Source: Williamsia deligens
GTDB taxonomy: Bacteria; Actinomycetota; Actinomycetes; Mycobacteriales; Mycobacteriaceae
Direction of reading: 5' to 3'
Length of the DNA stretch: 64,000 bases
NCBI RefSeq assembly: GCF_024171765.1
Contig: NZ_JAMTCI010000001.1
Coordinates: forward strand, 1-64,000
Of the stretch, positions 16,890 to 25,156 are shown piece after piece; the first letter of the stretch is position 1, and each line of letters starts with the position of its first letter. Under the pieces are notes generated by a model. The model saw only the letters and a list, made by a program, of their open reading frames with translations, was not told the origin of the DNA and searched no databases. A program made the position numbers and the translations under genes.

Positions 16890-17387
16890 ATGGGCACCGA
16901 TCACGAACTACGGCGGACGGACTTCGCCGTGCACCGGCCGATGACCACCCGCTGGTCGGACAACGACATGTACGGCCACCTCAACAACGCCGTCTACTAC
17001 CAACTCTTCGACACCGCCGTGAACGGCTGGCTCGCCGACGGACTCGCCGCCGCCGGCGTGACTCTGGACCCCGCCCGGGACCCCGTCCGGAACGTGGTCG
17101 TCGAATCCGGCTGCCGCTTCCTCGACTCCGTGGCGTTCCCCGAGCCGGTGACCGTCGGGCTCGCCGTCGACCGGCTGGGGACGTCGTCGGTCACCTACGA
17201 TCTCGCCGTCTTCACCTCCGACGACGGCCCCCCGTCGGCTCGGGGCCGCTGGGTGCACGTCTACGTCGACGCGGAATCCCGCAGACCGGTACCCGTCCCC
17301 GACGCGGTCCGCGGCGTGCTCACCGGAGCACTGCGGTCCCCCGACGACACGACCGACGACACGACGACGGCAGGAGAACGACGATGA
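16890..17387 (+). CDS. Hot-dog fold acyl-CoA thioesterase (4HBT type)
   Basis: 165 aa. TTRWSDNDMYGHLNNAVYYQLFDTA is the YbgC/4-hydroxybenzoyl-CoA thioesterase block, with the catalytic Asp at the usual place; the beta-sheet core continues to about residue 135. The C-terminus is a low-complexity Asp/Thr tail. Its stop overlaps the next gene's ATG (ATGA), so it is coupled to the alcohol dehydrogenase. Likely an acyl-CoA thioesterase of unknown acyl preference. Confidence 0.85.
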   Translation: MGTDHELRRTDFAVHRPMTTRWSDNDMYGHLNNAVYYQLFDTAVNGWLADGLAAAGVTLDPARDPVRNVVVESGCRFLDSVAFPEPVTVGLAVDRLGTSSVTYDLAVFTSDDGPPSARGRWVHVYVDAESRRPVPVPDAVRGVLTGALRSPDDTTDDTTTAGERR

Positions 17388-18502
17388 AGATCAGGGCAGC
17401 CGTCCTGCAGGAATCGGGTCGTGAGCGGCCCTACGCCCGCTCGCAGCCGATCGTCGTCGAGGAACTCGACCTCGACGAGCCCGGTCCGCACGAGGTCACC
17501 GTCCGCATCGAGGCCGCCGGTGTCTGCCACTCCGACCTGTCGGTCGTGGACGGCAACCGGCCACGGCCACTGCCGATGGCCCTCGGTCACGAGGCCGCGG
17601 GGCGGGTCGTGGCCGTCGGCTCGGAGGTCGACGACCTCGAGCTGGGCACCCGGGTCGTCATGGCGTTCCTCCCCCGCTGCGGCGAGTGTGCGCAGTGCGC
17701 CACCGACGGCCGACTCCCCTGCGGGCCCGGTTCACTGGCCAACAACGCCGGCACGCTGCTCGACGGCGACCGTCGCCTGCATCCCGTCGACCCGTCCGAC
17801 GACCACACCGTCCACCACCACCTCGGTGTCTCCGGATTCGCCGACCACGCCGTCGTCGACCGTCGATCGGTGACACCCGTGGGCGACGACGTACCGCCCG
17901 AGGTGGCCGCGGTGCTCGGTTGCGCGGTCCTCACCGGCGGTGGGGCCGTCCTCAACGCGGGCAAGCCGACCGAGGGACAGTCGGTCATGGTCGTCGGGCT
18001 CGGCGGGGTCGGGATGGCCGCGGTGCTGACCGCGCTGTCCCTGCGGACCGGCGACGTCATCGGCGTCGACGCCGTCGACGACAAGCTCGCCACCGCGCGG
18101 GAGCTCGGGGCGACCGCGACGTACACACCGGCGGAGGTGGCGGAGCAGGGCATCACCGCCGACGTGGTGATCGAGGCGGCGGGGAACGCCCGGGCCTTCG
18201 AGACCGCGGTCACCGCCACCGCACCGGGCGGCATCACCGTCACGGTGGGTCTGCCCGCACCCGACGCGCGGTCGTCGATCTCCCCGTTGGCGCTCGTCGC
18301 CGGTGCGCGCACCATCGTCGGCAGCTACCTCGGTTCGGCCGTCCCCTCCCGCGACATCCCCGTCTACGCCGACCTCTGGCGACAGGGACGGCTGCCGGTG
18401 GAGAAGCTGGTGTCCTCGCGCATCGGTCTCGACGACATCAACGCCGCGATGGACTCACTCGCCGACGGGACGGCGATCCGCCAGGTGATCCTGTTCGACT
18501 GA
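17384..18502 (+). CDS. Zinc-dependent alcohol dehydrogenase (medium chain)
   Basis: 372 aa. Catalytic zinc ligands are Cys48 and His69-Glu70 (GHE). The structural-zinc lobe CGECAQCATDGRLPCG has four cysteines. The Rossmann motif is VVGLGGVGMAAV. Length and the LPRCGEC lobe fit the MDR class that includes S-(hydroxymethyl)mycothiol-type and aryl/alkyl alcohol dehydrogenases. It is coupled to the thioesterase upstream. Its last 48 bp overlap the 3' end of the convergent DedA gene. Confidence 0.88.
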   Translation: MKIRAAVLQESGRERPYARSQPIVVEELDLDEPGPHEVTVRIEAAGVCHSDLSVVDGNRPRPLPMALGHEAAGRVVAVGSEVDDLELGTRVVMAFLPRCGECAQCATDGRLPCGPGSLANNAGTLLDGDRRLHPVDPSDDHTVHHHLGVSGFADHAVVDRRSVTPVGDDVPPEVAAVLGCAVLTGGGAVLNAGKPTEGQSVMVVGLGGVGMAAVLTALSLRTGDVIGVDAVDDKLATARELGATATYTPAEVAEQGITADVVIEAAGNARAFETAVTATAPGGITVTVGLPAPDARSSISPLALVAGARTIVGSYLGSAVPSRDIPVYADLWRQGRLPVEKLVSSRIGLDDINAAMDSLADGTAIRQVILFD

Positions 18503-19144
18503 GTCGCTCGGGGCGGCGTCACCGGCGGACGCCGCTCGCCGCTTGCGGAGCTGGTGCCGGACGACCAGAGCGACGATCACCAACACGACGAGACCGATGA
18601 GGATCTCGGAGGCATAGCCCAGGCTGCTCTCCACGGTCTTGTACGACGACCCCGCGACGTATCCGAGGCTCGCGACGGCGCTGGCCCAGATCGCCCCGCC
18701 GATCGCGTTCGCGATGACGAACGTGCGCAGGCGCATCCCCGACATCCCCGCGAGGCCCGGCATCAGCGCCCGCAGCGCGGCGATCCACCGGCCGACGAGG
18801 ACGGCGACGGCACCGCGCTTGCGCAGCTCCTCCCGCCCACGCTGCACGTGGTCGGGCTTGACGAGCCGTTCGGGCAGCTTCGCGAGCAGCACGGTCCCCC
18901 ACCGGCGCCCGACCTCGAAGCCGATGAAGTCGCCGATGACCGCGCCCGCGATCGCCACGACGAGGACCTCCCACAACTCGAGCCGTCCGCCGCTGGCGAT
19001 CACACCCGCGATGAGCACCGCGATCTCGCCGGGGATCACCACCCCGACGAAGATCGACGCCTCCAGGGCCGGGAACAGGAACGCCATCACCAGCGCGACC
19101 CACGGGGGGAGTCCGAGCAGCCACTGCACGAGTGCATCGATCAC
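18455..19144 (-). CDS. DedA-family membrane protein
   Basis: 229 aa starting at GTG 19144 (VIDALVQWLLGLPPW). DedA/SNARE-associated domain: FPALEASIFVGVVIPGE, GAVIGDFIGFEVGRRWG, and GRWIAALRALMPGLAGMSGM with the conserved arginine/proline. About five membrane helices and a charged C-terminal tail. Family members flip or recycle polyprenyl/phospholipid carriers and affect envelope charge. The 3' end overlaps the dehydrogenase gene by 48 bp. Confidence 0.88.
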   Translation of the reverse strand: MIDALVQWLLGLPPWVALVMAFLFPALEASIFVGVVIPGEIAVLIAGVIASGGRLELWEVLVVAIAGAVIGDFIGFEVGRRWGTVLLAKLPERLVKPDHVQRGREELRKRGAVAVLVGRWIAALRALMPGLAGMSGMRLRTFVIANAIGGAIWASAVASLGYVAGSSYKTVESSLGYASEILIGLVVLVIVALVVRHQLRKRRAASAGDAAPSDSVEQDHLADRRPVGE

Positions 19145-19269
19145 CCGTGCACGATAGCCGCGTTCCGTCCCACCCGGCCCAAGCAACCGATTTCGTCGCC
19201 GTGTTACCGCCAGGCAAACAAATTCGTCATCAAACCTCGAACAGACGGCGGAAACCGTATCTTTTCCGC

Positions 19270-20775
19270 ATGGCCGTATCGGTGGACCCGCAGACGTCAC
19301 CCGGGGACAAGGGACTGCAGGCCGGCGCCCTGGGGCTCGTCGGCAACGTGGTGATCGGGCTCTCGGCGGTGGCACCCGCCTACAGCCTCGCCGCGACCCT
19401 GGGCTACGTGGTGGCGCAGGTCCACACGAAGGCACCCGCGATGTTCGTCATCGCCTTCATCCCGATGCTGCTCATCGCGTTCGCCTACCGGGAGCTCGGC
19501 CAGGACACCCCCGACTGCGGGACGACGTTCACGTGGGCGACGAAGGCCTTCGGACCGTGGATCGGATGGATGGGCGGCTGGGGCCTCGCCGTCTCCGCGA
19601 TCATCGTGCTGGCCAACGTGGCCGAGATCGCCGCGGTCTACCTCTTCGAGTTCCTCCACCTCGGCGGTCTCGCCGAGAACCTGTGGGTCAAGGTGTCGGT
19701 GGGGTGCGTCCTCATCCTCGCCATGACGTGGGTGTCGATCCGCGGCATCGTCATCAGCGAACGCATCCAGAACGTGCTCATCGCCGTCCAGTTCGGCGTC
19801 CTGGTGGTGGCCAGCGTCCTCGCGCTGGTGAAGGTGGCCACCGGATCCGCAGGCGCGCAGGCGATCACACCGAGCTGGAGCTGGTTGTGGCCGAGCGGGG
19901 TCTCGTCGTCCGAGCTCGCGGCCGCCGTCATCCTGTGCATCTTCATCTACTGGGGGTGGGACGCGTGCCTGGCCGTCGGTGAGGAGACCCGCGACGCATC
20001 ACGCACACCCGGGCGTGCCGCTGTCCTGACCACTCTCATCCTGGTCTGCACCTACGTGCTGGTCGCCTACGCCGTGCAGTCCTTCGCCGGGTTCGGCGAG
20101 ACCGGGATCGGCCTGAACAACCCCGACAACGCCGACGACGTGCTGACGATCCTCGGTGAGCCCGTCGGTGGGGTGGTCATGTCGTCGGCGCTCCTGCTCA
20201 CGGTCAGCATCTCCGCCCTCTCCTCGACCCAGTCGACGATCCTGCCCACCGCCCGCGGGACGCTGTCGATGGCCGTGTACGAGGCGATCCCCCGCCGCTT
20301 CGCCCGGATCCACCCCCGCTACATGACGCCGGCGTTCGGGACCGCGGTCATGGGTGGCGCGGCGCTGATGTTCTACCTCGTCCTCTCCCTCGTCAGTCAG
20401 AACACGTTGGGCGACTCGGTCGCATCACTCGGCCTCGCGGTCGCCTTCTACTACGGCGTGACCGCCTACGCCTGCGTCTGGTACTTCCGCCGCACGCTGC
20501 TGCGGTCGGCACGGAACCTGTTCATGCGCGGCATCTTCCCGTTGCTCGGCGGCATCGCCATGACGTGGGCGTTCATCCAGAGCGCGAGCGACATGGTGGC
20601 ACCCGACTACGGCTCCACCTCGCTCGGCGGGGTGGGTGGGGTGTTCATCATGGGTGTCGGCATGCTGGTCCTCGGCATCCCGCTCATGCTCCTGTGCGTG
20701 GCGGGCGGACGAGACTTCTTCCGCGGCCGAACACTCAACGCGACCACCGAGGTGAAGGTGCCCGATGTCTCCTGA
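19270..20775 (+). CDS. APC-superfamily amino acid/polyamine permease
   Basis: 501 aa, about 12 transmembrane helices. LGLVGNVVIGLSAVAPAYSLA (helix 1 unwound region) and the EETRDASRTPGRA loop after helix 6 are APC family marks. The ATG at 19270 is chosen as the first codon before the conserved block. It has no Shine-Dalgarno, but TATCTT lies 6 bp upstream, suggesting leaderless transcription. It overlaps the universal stress gene by 11 bp. Its place in a cluster of aminobutyraldehyde-type catabolic genes suggests import of a polyamine or related amine; this is inference. Confidence 0.9.
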   Translation: MAVSVDPQTSPGDKGLQAGALGLVGNVVIGLSAVAPAYSLAATLGYVVAQVHTKAPAMFVIAFIPMLLIAFAYRELGQDTPDCGTTFTWATKAFGPWIGWMGGWGLAVSAIIVLANVAEIAAVYLFEFLHLGGLAENLWVKVSVGCVLILAMTWVSIRGIVISERIQNVLIAVQFGVLVVASVLALVKVATGSAGAQAITPSWSWLWPSGVSSSELAAAVILCIFIYWGWDACLAVGEETRDASRTPGRAAVLTTLILVCTYVLVAYAVQSFAGFGETGIGLNNPDNADDVLTILGEPVGGVVMSSALLLTVSISALSSTQSTILPTARGTLSMAVYEAIPRRFARIHPRYMTPAFGTAVMGGAALMFYLVLSLVSQNTLGDSVASLGLAVAFYYGVTAYACVWYFRRTLLRSARNLFMRGIFPLLGGIAMTWAFIQSASDMVAPDYGSTSLGGVGGVFIMGVGMLVLGIPLMLLCVAGGRDFFRGRTLNATTEVKVPDVS

Positions 20776-21661
20776 CGCGACCCGTGATCGCGCCCACGTC
20801 GTCGTCGGCTATCTCGCGACGCCGTCGGGTGCCGACGGTGTCGAGCTCGGGGTGTCCCTCGCGCAGGCCCTCGGCGCCGTCCTCGACCTGGTGTGCGTCG
20901 TCCGCGAGGAGGAGCCCGACGGCACGCCCGGTCGCGCCCCGTACCAGCAGCTGCTCGTCGAGCGGGCGCACCGCTGGCTCGCCGACGGCGAACGCATCGT
21001 GGCCGGACGTGTCCCGGTCGCGACGCATGCACCGGTGGCGGAATCGTTCACCGGCGGTCTGCTGGACACCGCCACGTCACTGGGCGCCACGATGATCGTG
21101 GTCGGCGGGACGCGGGACGGCATCATCGGCCGACACTCGCTGGGTTCTATCAGTTCCGAACTGCTGCACTGCGCCTCGCTGCCGGTGGCGCTGGCTCCGC
21201 GCGGACATGCCGATCGGTCCGACGCCCGCCTCGCCACGGTGACCGTCGCCGTCCCCGCCGTCCGCCGCGGGGACGATCCCCTGCCGGTCGCCACGGACCT
21301 CGCCCGTCGCGCGGGCCTGGCGATGCGGCTGGTCTGCCTGGTCTCGTCCGACGACCACACCGACATCGACGCGGAGGCATCCGCCCGCACCCGTACGCGA
21401 CAGATCGCGGCCGCGCAGGCGGCGCTCGACGACGCCCGGGCGCGACTGGGCACGGGAGCCGAGATCGACGCGCTCGTCGGCGACGGCGACACCCTGGAGG
21501 CCGCGGTCGCGAGTCTGCGCTTCGGCGACAGCGACCTGCTCGTGGTGGGCTCGTCGCGACTGGGTCCGCCGAGCCGGGTCTTCCTGGGGTCCACGGCCTC
21601 TCGGATCCTGCGGAGCACGACGGCGCCGATCCTCGTGGTGCCGAACTCCGGCGACGCCTGA
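20765..21661 (+). CDS. Tandem-domain universal stress protein
   Basis: 298 aa with two UspA domains (about 10-145 and 158-294). Each has the nucleotide-binding loop pattern G-x2-G-x9-G-(S/T): GGTRDGIIGRHSLGSIS and GSSRLGPPSRVFLGSTASR. It probably binds ATP and modulates stress or transport. Coupled to the permease upstream (11-bp overlap), an arrangement in which a Usp protein often serves the transporter. Confidence 0.9.
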   Translation: MSPDATRDRAHVVVGYLATPSGADGVELGVSLAQALGAVLDLVCVVREEEPDGTPGRAPYQQLLVERAHRWLADGERIVAGRVPVATHAPVAESFTGGLLDTATSLGATMIVVGGTRDGIIGRHSLGSISSELLHCASLPVALAPRGHADRSDARLATVTVAVPAVRRGDDPLPVATDLARRAGLAMRLVCLVSSDDHTDIDAEASARTRTRQIAAAQAALDDARARLGTGAEIDALVGDGDTLEAAVASLRFGDSDLLVVGSSRLGPPSRVFLGSTASRILRSTTAPILVVPNSGDA

Positions 21662-21662
21662 C

Positions 21663-23111
21663 TCAGCTGTCGAAACCCAGCCCGAGGGCGTCCATCGCCC
21701 GCAACCACGGTCCGCGACGTCCGTGGTCGCGGTCGGCACGCGCGAACGCCCGTCGGGTCAGGGTGATGCCGATCCAGCGCAGCGGTTCCGGCGGGAACGG
21801 CAGCGGTCGTCCCCGCACCATCGACAGGCGGGTCCGGTCGGTGTCCCGGCCGTCGACGAGGTCCAGCGCAACGCGTGCACCGAAATGCGATGCGCCGACG
21901 CCGAGTCCGGTGAACCCCAGCACCGACACCACGCGGCCGCCCAGTGCGCGGTCCCAGAACGCGCAGAAACGTGAGCAGGTGTCGATCGCCCCGCCCCAGG
22001 CATGGGTGATGGCGACGTCGGCGAGGGTCGGGAACATCTGCACGAGATGTTCGGCGAGCACGGCGAACTCGTCGTCGTCGACGCGGTGGCGCGGATCGTC
22101 GTCGGAACCGAAGTGGTACACGGCGTCCCACCCACCGAACAGCATCCTGTCGTCGACCGTGCGCCGGATGTAGTGGAAGCGGTTGCCGACGTCGGCGAGT
22201 CCCTCCCGCCCGGACCACCCGATGTCGGCGAGCTGCTCCGGTGTCAGCGGAGCGGTCATGAGGGCGTAGTCGAAGACGGGCACCATCGACAACCGGTTGC
22301 GCCGGAGCAGCGGGCGCGCAGCCGCTGTCGCGATGACCGCACGATCGGCGGTGACAGCACCCCTGTGGCAGATCGCGCGCACACCGCCACCCCGGTGGCG
22401 GCGGAGCACCGTGACCGCCGAGTTCTCCAGGATCCTCACGCCGAGACGCTCCGCGGCGTCGGCGAGGCCCCAGGCGAGTCTCGCGGGGTCGACGAGCGCG
22501 ACCGTCGGGTCGTGCGCGTAGGCCGCGACCATGGGTGAGCGGATGTCGGCGTCGGTGTCGCCGGCCCGGCGGAACGTGACGTCGAGGCCGAGATCCCGTG
22601 CGGTGCGGGCGTCGGACTCCAGATCGGCGACCTGCCAGTCGAAGGTCGCGACGTCGAGTTCACCGACGCGCTCGAACGCGGCGTCGATCCGGAGACGGTC
22701 CAGGGTCTCCTCGATCGCGTCGAGCGTCGCCAGGCCCATGTCGAGCAGCGCGGGCATCTCGTCGCGGAAGCGCGAAAGACCGTTGGCGATCCCGTGCGTC
22801 AGACTCGCCGCGCAGAATCCCCCGTTGCGACCGCTCGCACCCTCGGCGATCCGATCGCCCTCCAGTAGGACGACCCGTCGTCCCGGGTCCTCCTCCGCCG
22901 CCTGCACCGCGGTCCAGAGCCCGGTGAACCCGCCGCCCACGACGAGGAGGTCGCAGTCGAGGTCACCGTCGAGCGCCAGCCGGGCCGCGGGCCGGTCGGG
23001 ACGGTCGAGCCAGTACGGCACCCGGCGGGCGTCGGCGACCATCGCCCGGCCGCGGGTGGTGGGGCCCTCCGCCCAGGCGGCCGCGGTCGCGGCCGGCGCG
23101 ACGTCGGTCAC
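21663..23111 (-). CDS. FAD-dependent amine/amino-acid oxidoreductase (DadA/OrdL/PuuB-like)
   Basis: 482 aa. The FAD-binding fold is LLVVGGGFTGLWTA at about residue 45, followed by GASGRNGGFC typical of the gamma-glutamylputrescine/D-amino-acid oxidase group. The GTG start at 23111 overlaps the aldehyde dehydrogenase stop (GTGA). Likely oxidises an amine to an aldehyde for the dehydrogenase encoded immediately upstream in the same transcript. The exact substrate is unknown. Confidence 0.88.
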   Translation of the reverse strand: MTDVAPAATAAAWAEGPTTRGRAMVADARRVPYWLDRPDRPAARLALDGDLDCDLLVVGGGFTGLWTAVQAAEEDPGRRVVLLEGDRIAEGASGRNGGFCAASLTHGIANGLSRFRDEMPALLDMGLATLDAIEETLDRLRIDAAFERVGELDVATFDWQVADLESDARTARDLGLDVTFRRAGDTDADIRSPMVAAYAHDPTVALVDPARLAWGLADAAERLGVRILENSAVTVLRRHRGGGVRAICHRGAVTADRAVIATAAARPLLRRNRLSMVPVFDYALMTAPLTPEQLADIGWSGREGLADVGNRFHYIRRTVDDRMLFGGWDAVYHFGSDDDPRHRVDDDEFAVLAEHLVQMFPTLADVAITHAWGGAIDTCSRFCAFWDRALGGRVVSVLGFTGLGVGASHFGARVALDLVDGRDTDRTRLSMVRGRPLPFPPEPLRWIGITLTRRAFARADRDHGRRGPWLRAMDALGLGFDS

Positions 23112-24595
23112 CGGTCCGGCAGCGTGAACACCGCGCGGTGCCACTCCTTGGCGGCCACCCCGGTGATGTCGCTCATGACGTGCTTGATCGACAGGTACTC
23201 CTCCAACGAGTACGCCGACATGTCCTTGCCGAAGCCCGACGCCCCGAAACCACCGTGCGGCATCTCGCTGATGATCGGGATGTGGTCGTTGATCCACACA
23301 CATCCGGCGTGGATCTCCCGGGACGCCCGCTGCGCGAGGAAGACGTCACGCGTCCATGCCGAGGCGGCCAGTCCGTAGTCGGTGTCGTTGGCGCGGCGCA
23401 GTGCGTCGTCCTCGCCGTCGAAGGTGGACACCGTCAGCACCGGACCGAACACCTCGTCGCGGTAGATCTCGCTCTGCTCGTCGACCCCGTCGATCAGGGT
23501 GGGCGGGTAGAAGGCGCCGGGCCCGTCGGGGACCACCCCACCGGCGACGATGCGGGCGCCGGCCGCGGCGGCGCGGTCGACCATGCCCGCGATCTTGTCC
23601 CGGTGCCGGTGGGACACGACCGGACCCATGTCGGTGTCGGGATCGGTGGGGTCGCCCACGCGGACGGCCGCCATGAGTTCGGCGACGCCGGCGACGAAGT
23701 CGTCGTGCAGGCTGGGCGCGACGATCGCCCGGGTGGCGGCCGTGCAGTCCTGGCCGGAGTTGATGAGTGCGCCCGCGACCGCGCCGTGGACCGCGGCGTC
23801 GAGGTCGGCGTCGGCGAAGACGACGAACGGCGCCTTGCCGCCGAGCTCGAGCTGCACCCGGGTGCCACGCGCCGCCGCGGCGGCCATGACCTGCCGCCCG
23901 ACCGCCGTCGAGCCGGTGAAGGTGACGACGTCGGCGGCCCGGTGTCCGGCGATCGCCGCGCCCACCTCCGGGCCGGTCCCGGTGAGCACGCCGAACACGC
24001 CGTCGGGGACACCGGCCTCGGTCGCCAGACGTGCGAGCGTCAGTGAGGTCAGCGGGGTGATCTCGGCCGGCTTGAGCATCACGGCGCAGCCGGCGGCGAG
24101 CGCGGGCATGACCTTCCAGATGGCCATCCCCAGTGGGTAGTTCCACGGTGTCACGGTCCCGACCACGCCGACCGGTTCACGACGGATGGACGAGGTGTGA
24201 TCGGCGGAGTACTCGGCCGTGGCCTTGCCCTCCAGCAGTCGGGCAGCGCCGGCGAAGAACGCCGTCGTGTCGACGGCCCCGGGTACGTCGAACTCGGTGG
24301 CCAACCGCGTCGTCTTGCCGGTCTGCGCCACCTCGTCGGCGACGAGTTCGTCGGTGGCACCCTCGATCCGGCGGGCGAGTTCGGCGAGCACCCCCGACCT
24401 CTCGGCGGGGGTGAGGCCGCCCCACGCGGGCTGTGCGGCACGCGCCTGCGCCATCGCCACGTCCACGTCGGCCGCGGTGGCCAGGCGCATGGTCGCCACG
24501 ACCTCGTCGGTCGCGGGGTTCACCACCTGGTGCTCGGGCCCGTCGGTGCTGTGGGCGGATCCGGACAACCAACTCGAGGGCACGGTGCGCGGCAT
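23108..24595 (-). CDS. Aldehyde dehydrogenase, gamma-aminobutyraldehyde dehydrogenase type
   Basis: 495 aa, NAD(P)-dependent ALDH. VTPWNYPLGMAIWK, FTGSTAVGRQV, catalytic Glu in LELGGKAP and catalytic Cys in NSGQDCTAATR. The GQDC-TAATR form and overall length resemble PatD/PuuC aminobutyraldehyde dehydrogenases. It oxidises the aldehyde from putrescine breakdown to GABA (inferred). First gene of a two-gene operon with the FAD oxidoreductase, divergent from the Lrp regulator. Confidence 0.9.
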   Translation of the reverse strand: MPRTVPSSWLSGSAHSTDGPEHQVVNPATDEVVATMRLATAADVDVAMAQARAAQPAWGGLTPAERSGVLAELARRIEGATDELVADEVAQTGKTTRLATEFDVPGAVDTTAFFAGAARLLEGKATAEYSADHTSSIRREPVGVVGTVTPWNYPLGMAIWKVMPALAAGCAVMLKPAEITPLTSLTLARLATEAGVPDGVFGVLTGTGPEVGAAIAGHRAADVVTFTGSTAVGRQVMAAAAARGTRVQLELGGKAPFVVFADADLDAAVHGAVAGALINSGQDCTAATRAIVAPSLHDDFVAGVAELMAAVRVGDPTDPDTDMGPVVSHRHRDKIAGMVDRAAAAGARIVAGGVVPDGPGAFYPPTLIDGVDEQSEIYRDEVFGPVLTVSTFDGEDDALRRANDTDYGLAASAWTRDVFLAQRASREIHAGCVWINDHIPIISEMPHGGFGASGFGKDMSAYSLEEYLSIKHVMSDITGVAAKEWHRAVFTLPDR

Positions 24596-24668
24596 GGCGG
24601 CAAGTGTAGGCGAGCACGACTGATTCCTCTCCGTATCGGCGTCGTCACGACGGATTCGGTGTCATCGC

Positions 24669-24697
24669 TTGCTTCAGATCGCTGATTCCGCGACAAT
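24669..24697 (+). promoter_or_regulatory. Leaderless promoter of the Lrp regulator gene
   Basis: -35 TTGCTT (24669-24674), a 17-bp spacer, -10 GACAAT (24692-24697), then 6 bp to the GTG start at 24704. There is no Shine-Dalgarno. Transcription would begin at or within a base or two of the start codon, the mycobacterial leaderless arrangement. This is the clearest example in the window. Confidence 0.65.
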
Positions 24698-24703
24698 CGG
24701 CGC

Positions 24704-25156
24704 GTGACCAAAGACCTCGACGAGGTGTCGAAACGGATCATCGAGGAGCTGCAGGCGGACGGACGCCGGTCCTACGCCTCGGTCGGCAAGTCGGTCGGCC
24801 TGTCCGAGGCCGCGGTGCGCAACCGGGTGCAGAAGCTCAGCGACAGCGGGCTCCTGCAGATCGTCGCCGTCACCGATCCCCTCCGTGTCGGGTTCGCGCG
24901 ACAGGCCATGATCGGTATCCGCTGCACCGGGGACTCGGTGGCCGTGGCGGAGGCGCTGGCCGAGATCGACGAGATCGACTACGTCGTCCTCACCGCGGGC
25001 TCGTTCGACGTCGTCGTCGAGGTCGTCTGCGAGGACGACACCCGCTTGCTCGACCTGCTGAACAAGAAGATCCGCGCACAGCCCGGAGTGACCGCCACCG
25101 AGACCCTCGTCTACCTGAAACTCGTGAAGCAACAATACAATTGGGGTACCCGATGA
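24704..25156 (+). CDS. Lrp/AsnC-family transcriptional regulator
   Basis: 150 aa. Winged helix N-terminus (LDEVSKRIIEELQADGRRSYASVGKSVGLSEAAVRNRVQKL) and a RAM-type C-terminal effector domain. The GTG start follows a leaderless promoter. Its stop overlaps the aminotransferase start (ATGA). It is divergent from the dehydrogenase operon, so it very likely senses the pathway substrate or product and controls both directions. Confidence 0.92.
   Translation: MTKDLDEVSKRIIEELQADGRRSYASVGKSVGLSEAAVRNRVQKLSDSGLLQIVAVTDPLRVGFARQAMIGIRCTGDSVAVAEALAEIDEIDYVVLTAGSFDVVVEVVCEDDTRLLDLLNKKIRAQPGVTATETLVYLKLVKQQYNWGTR

Noticed and set aside
19234-19249. SOS box upstream of the permease (TCGAAC at 19237)
   Set aside because: The second half (GGCGGA) does not match GTTCGA; a half-site alone is expected by chance at this GC content.
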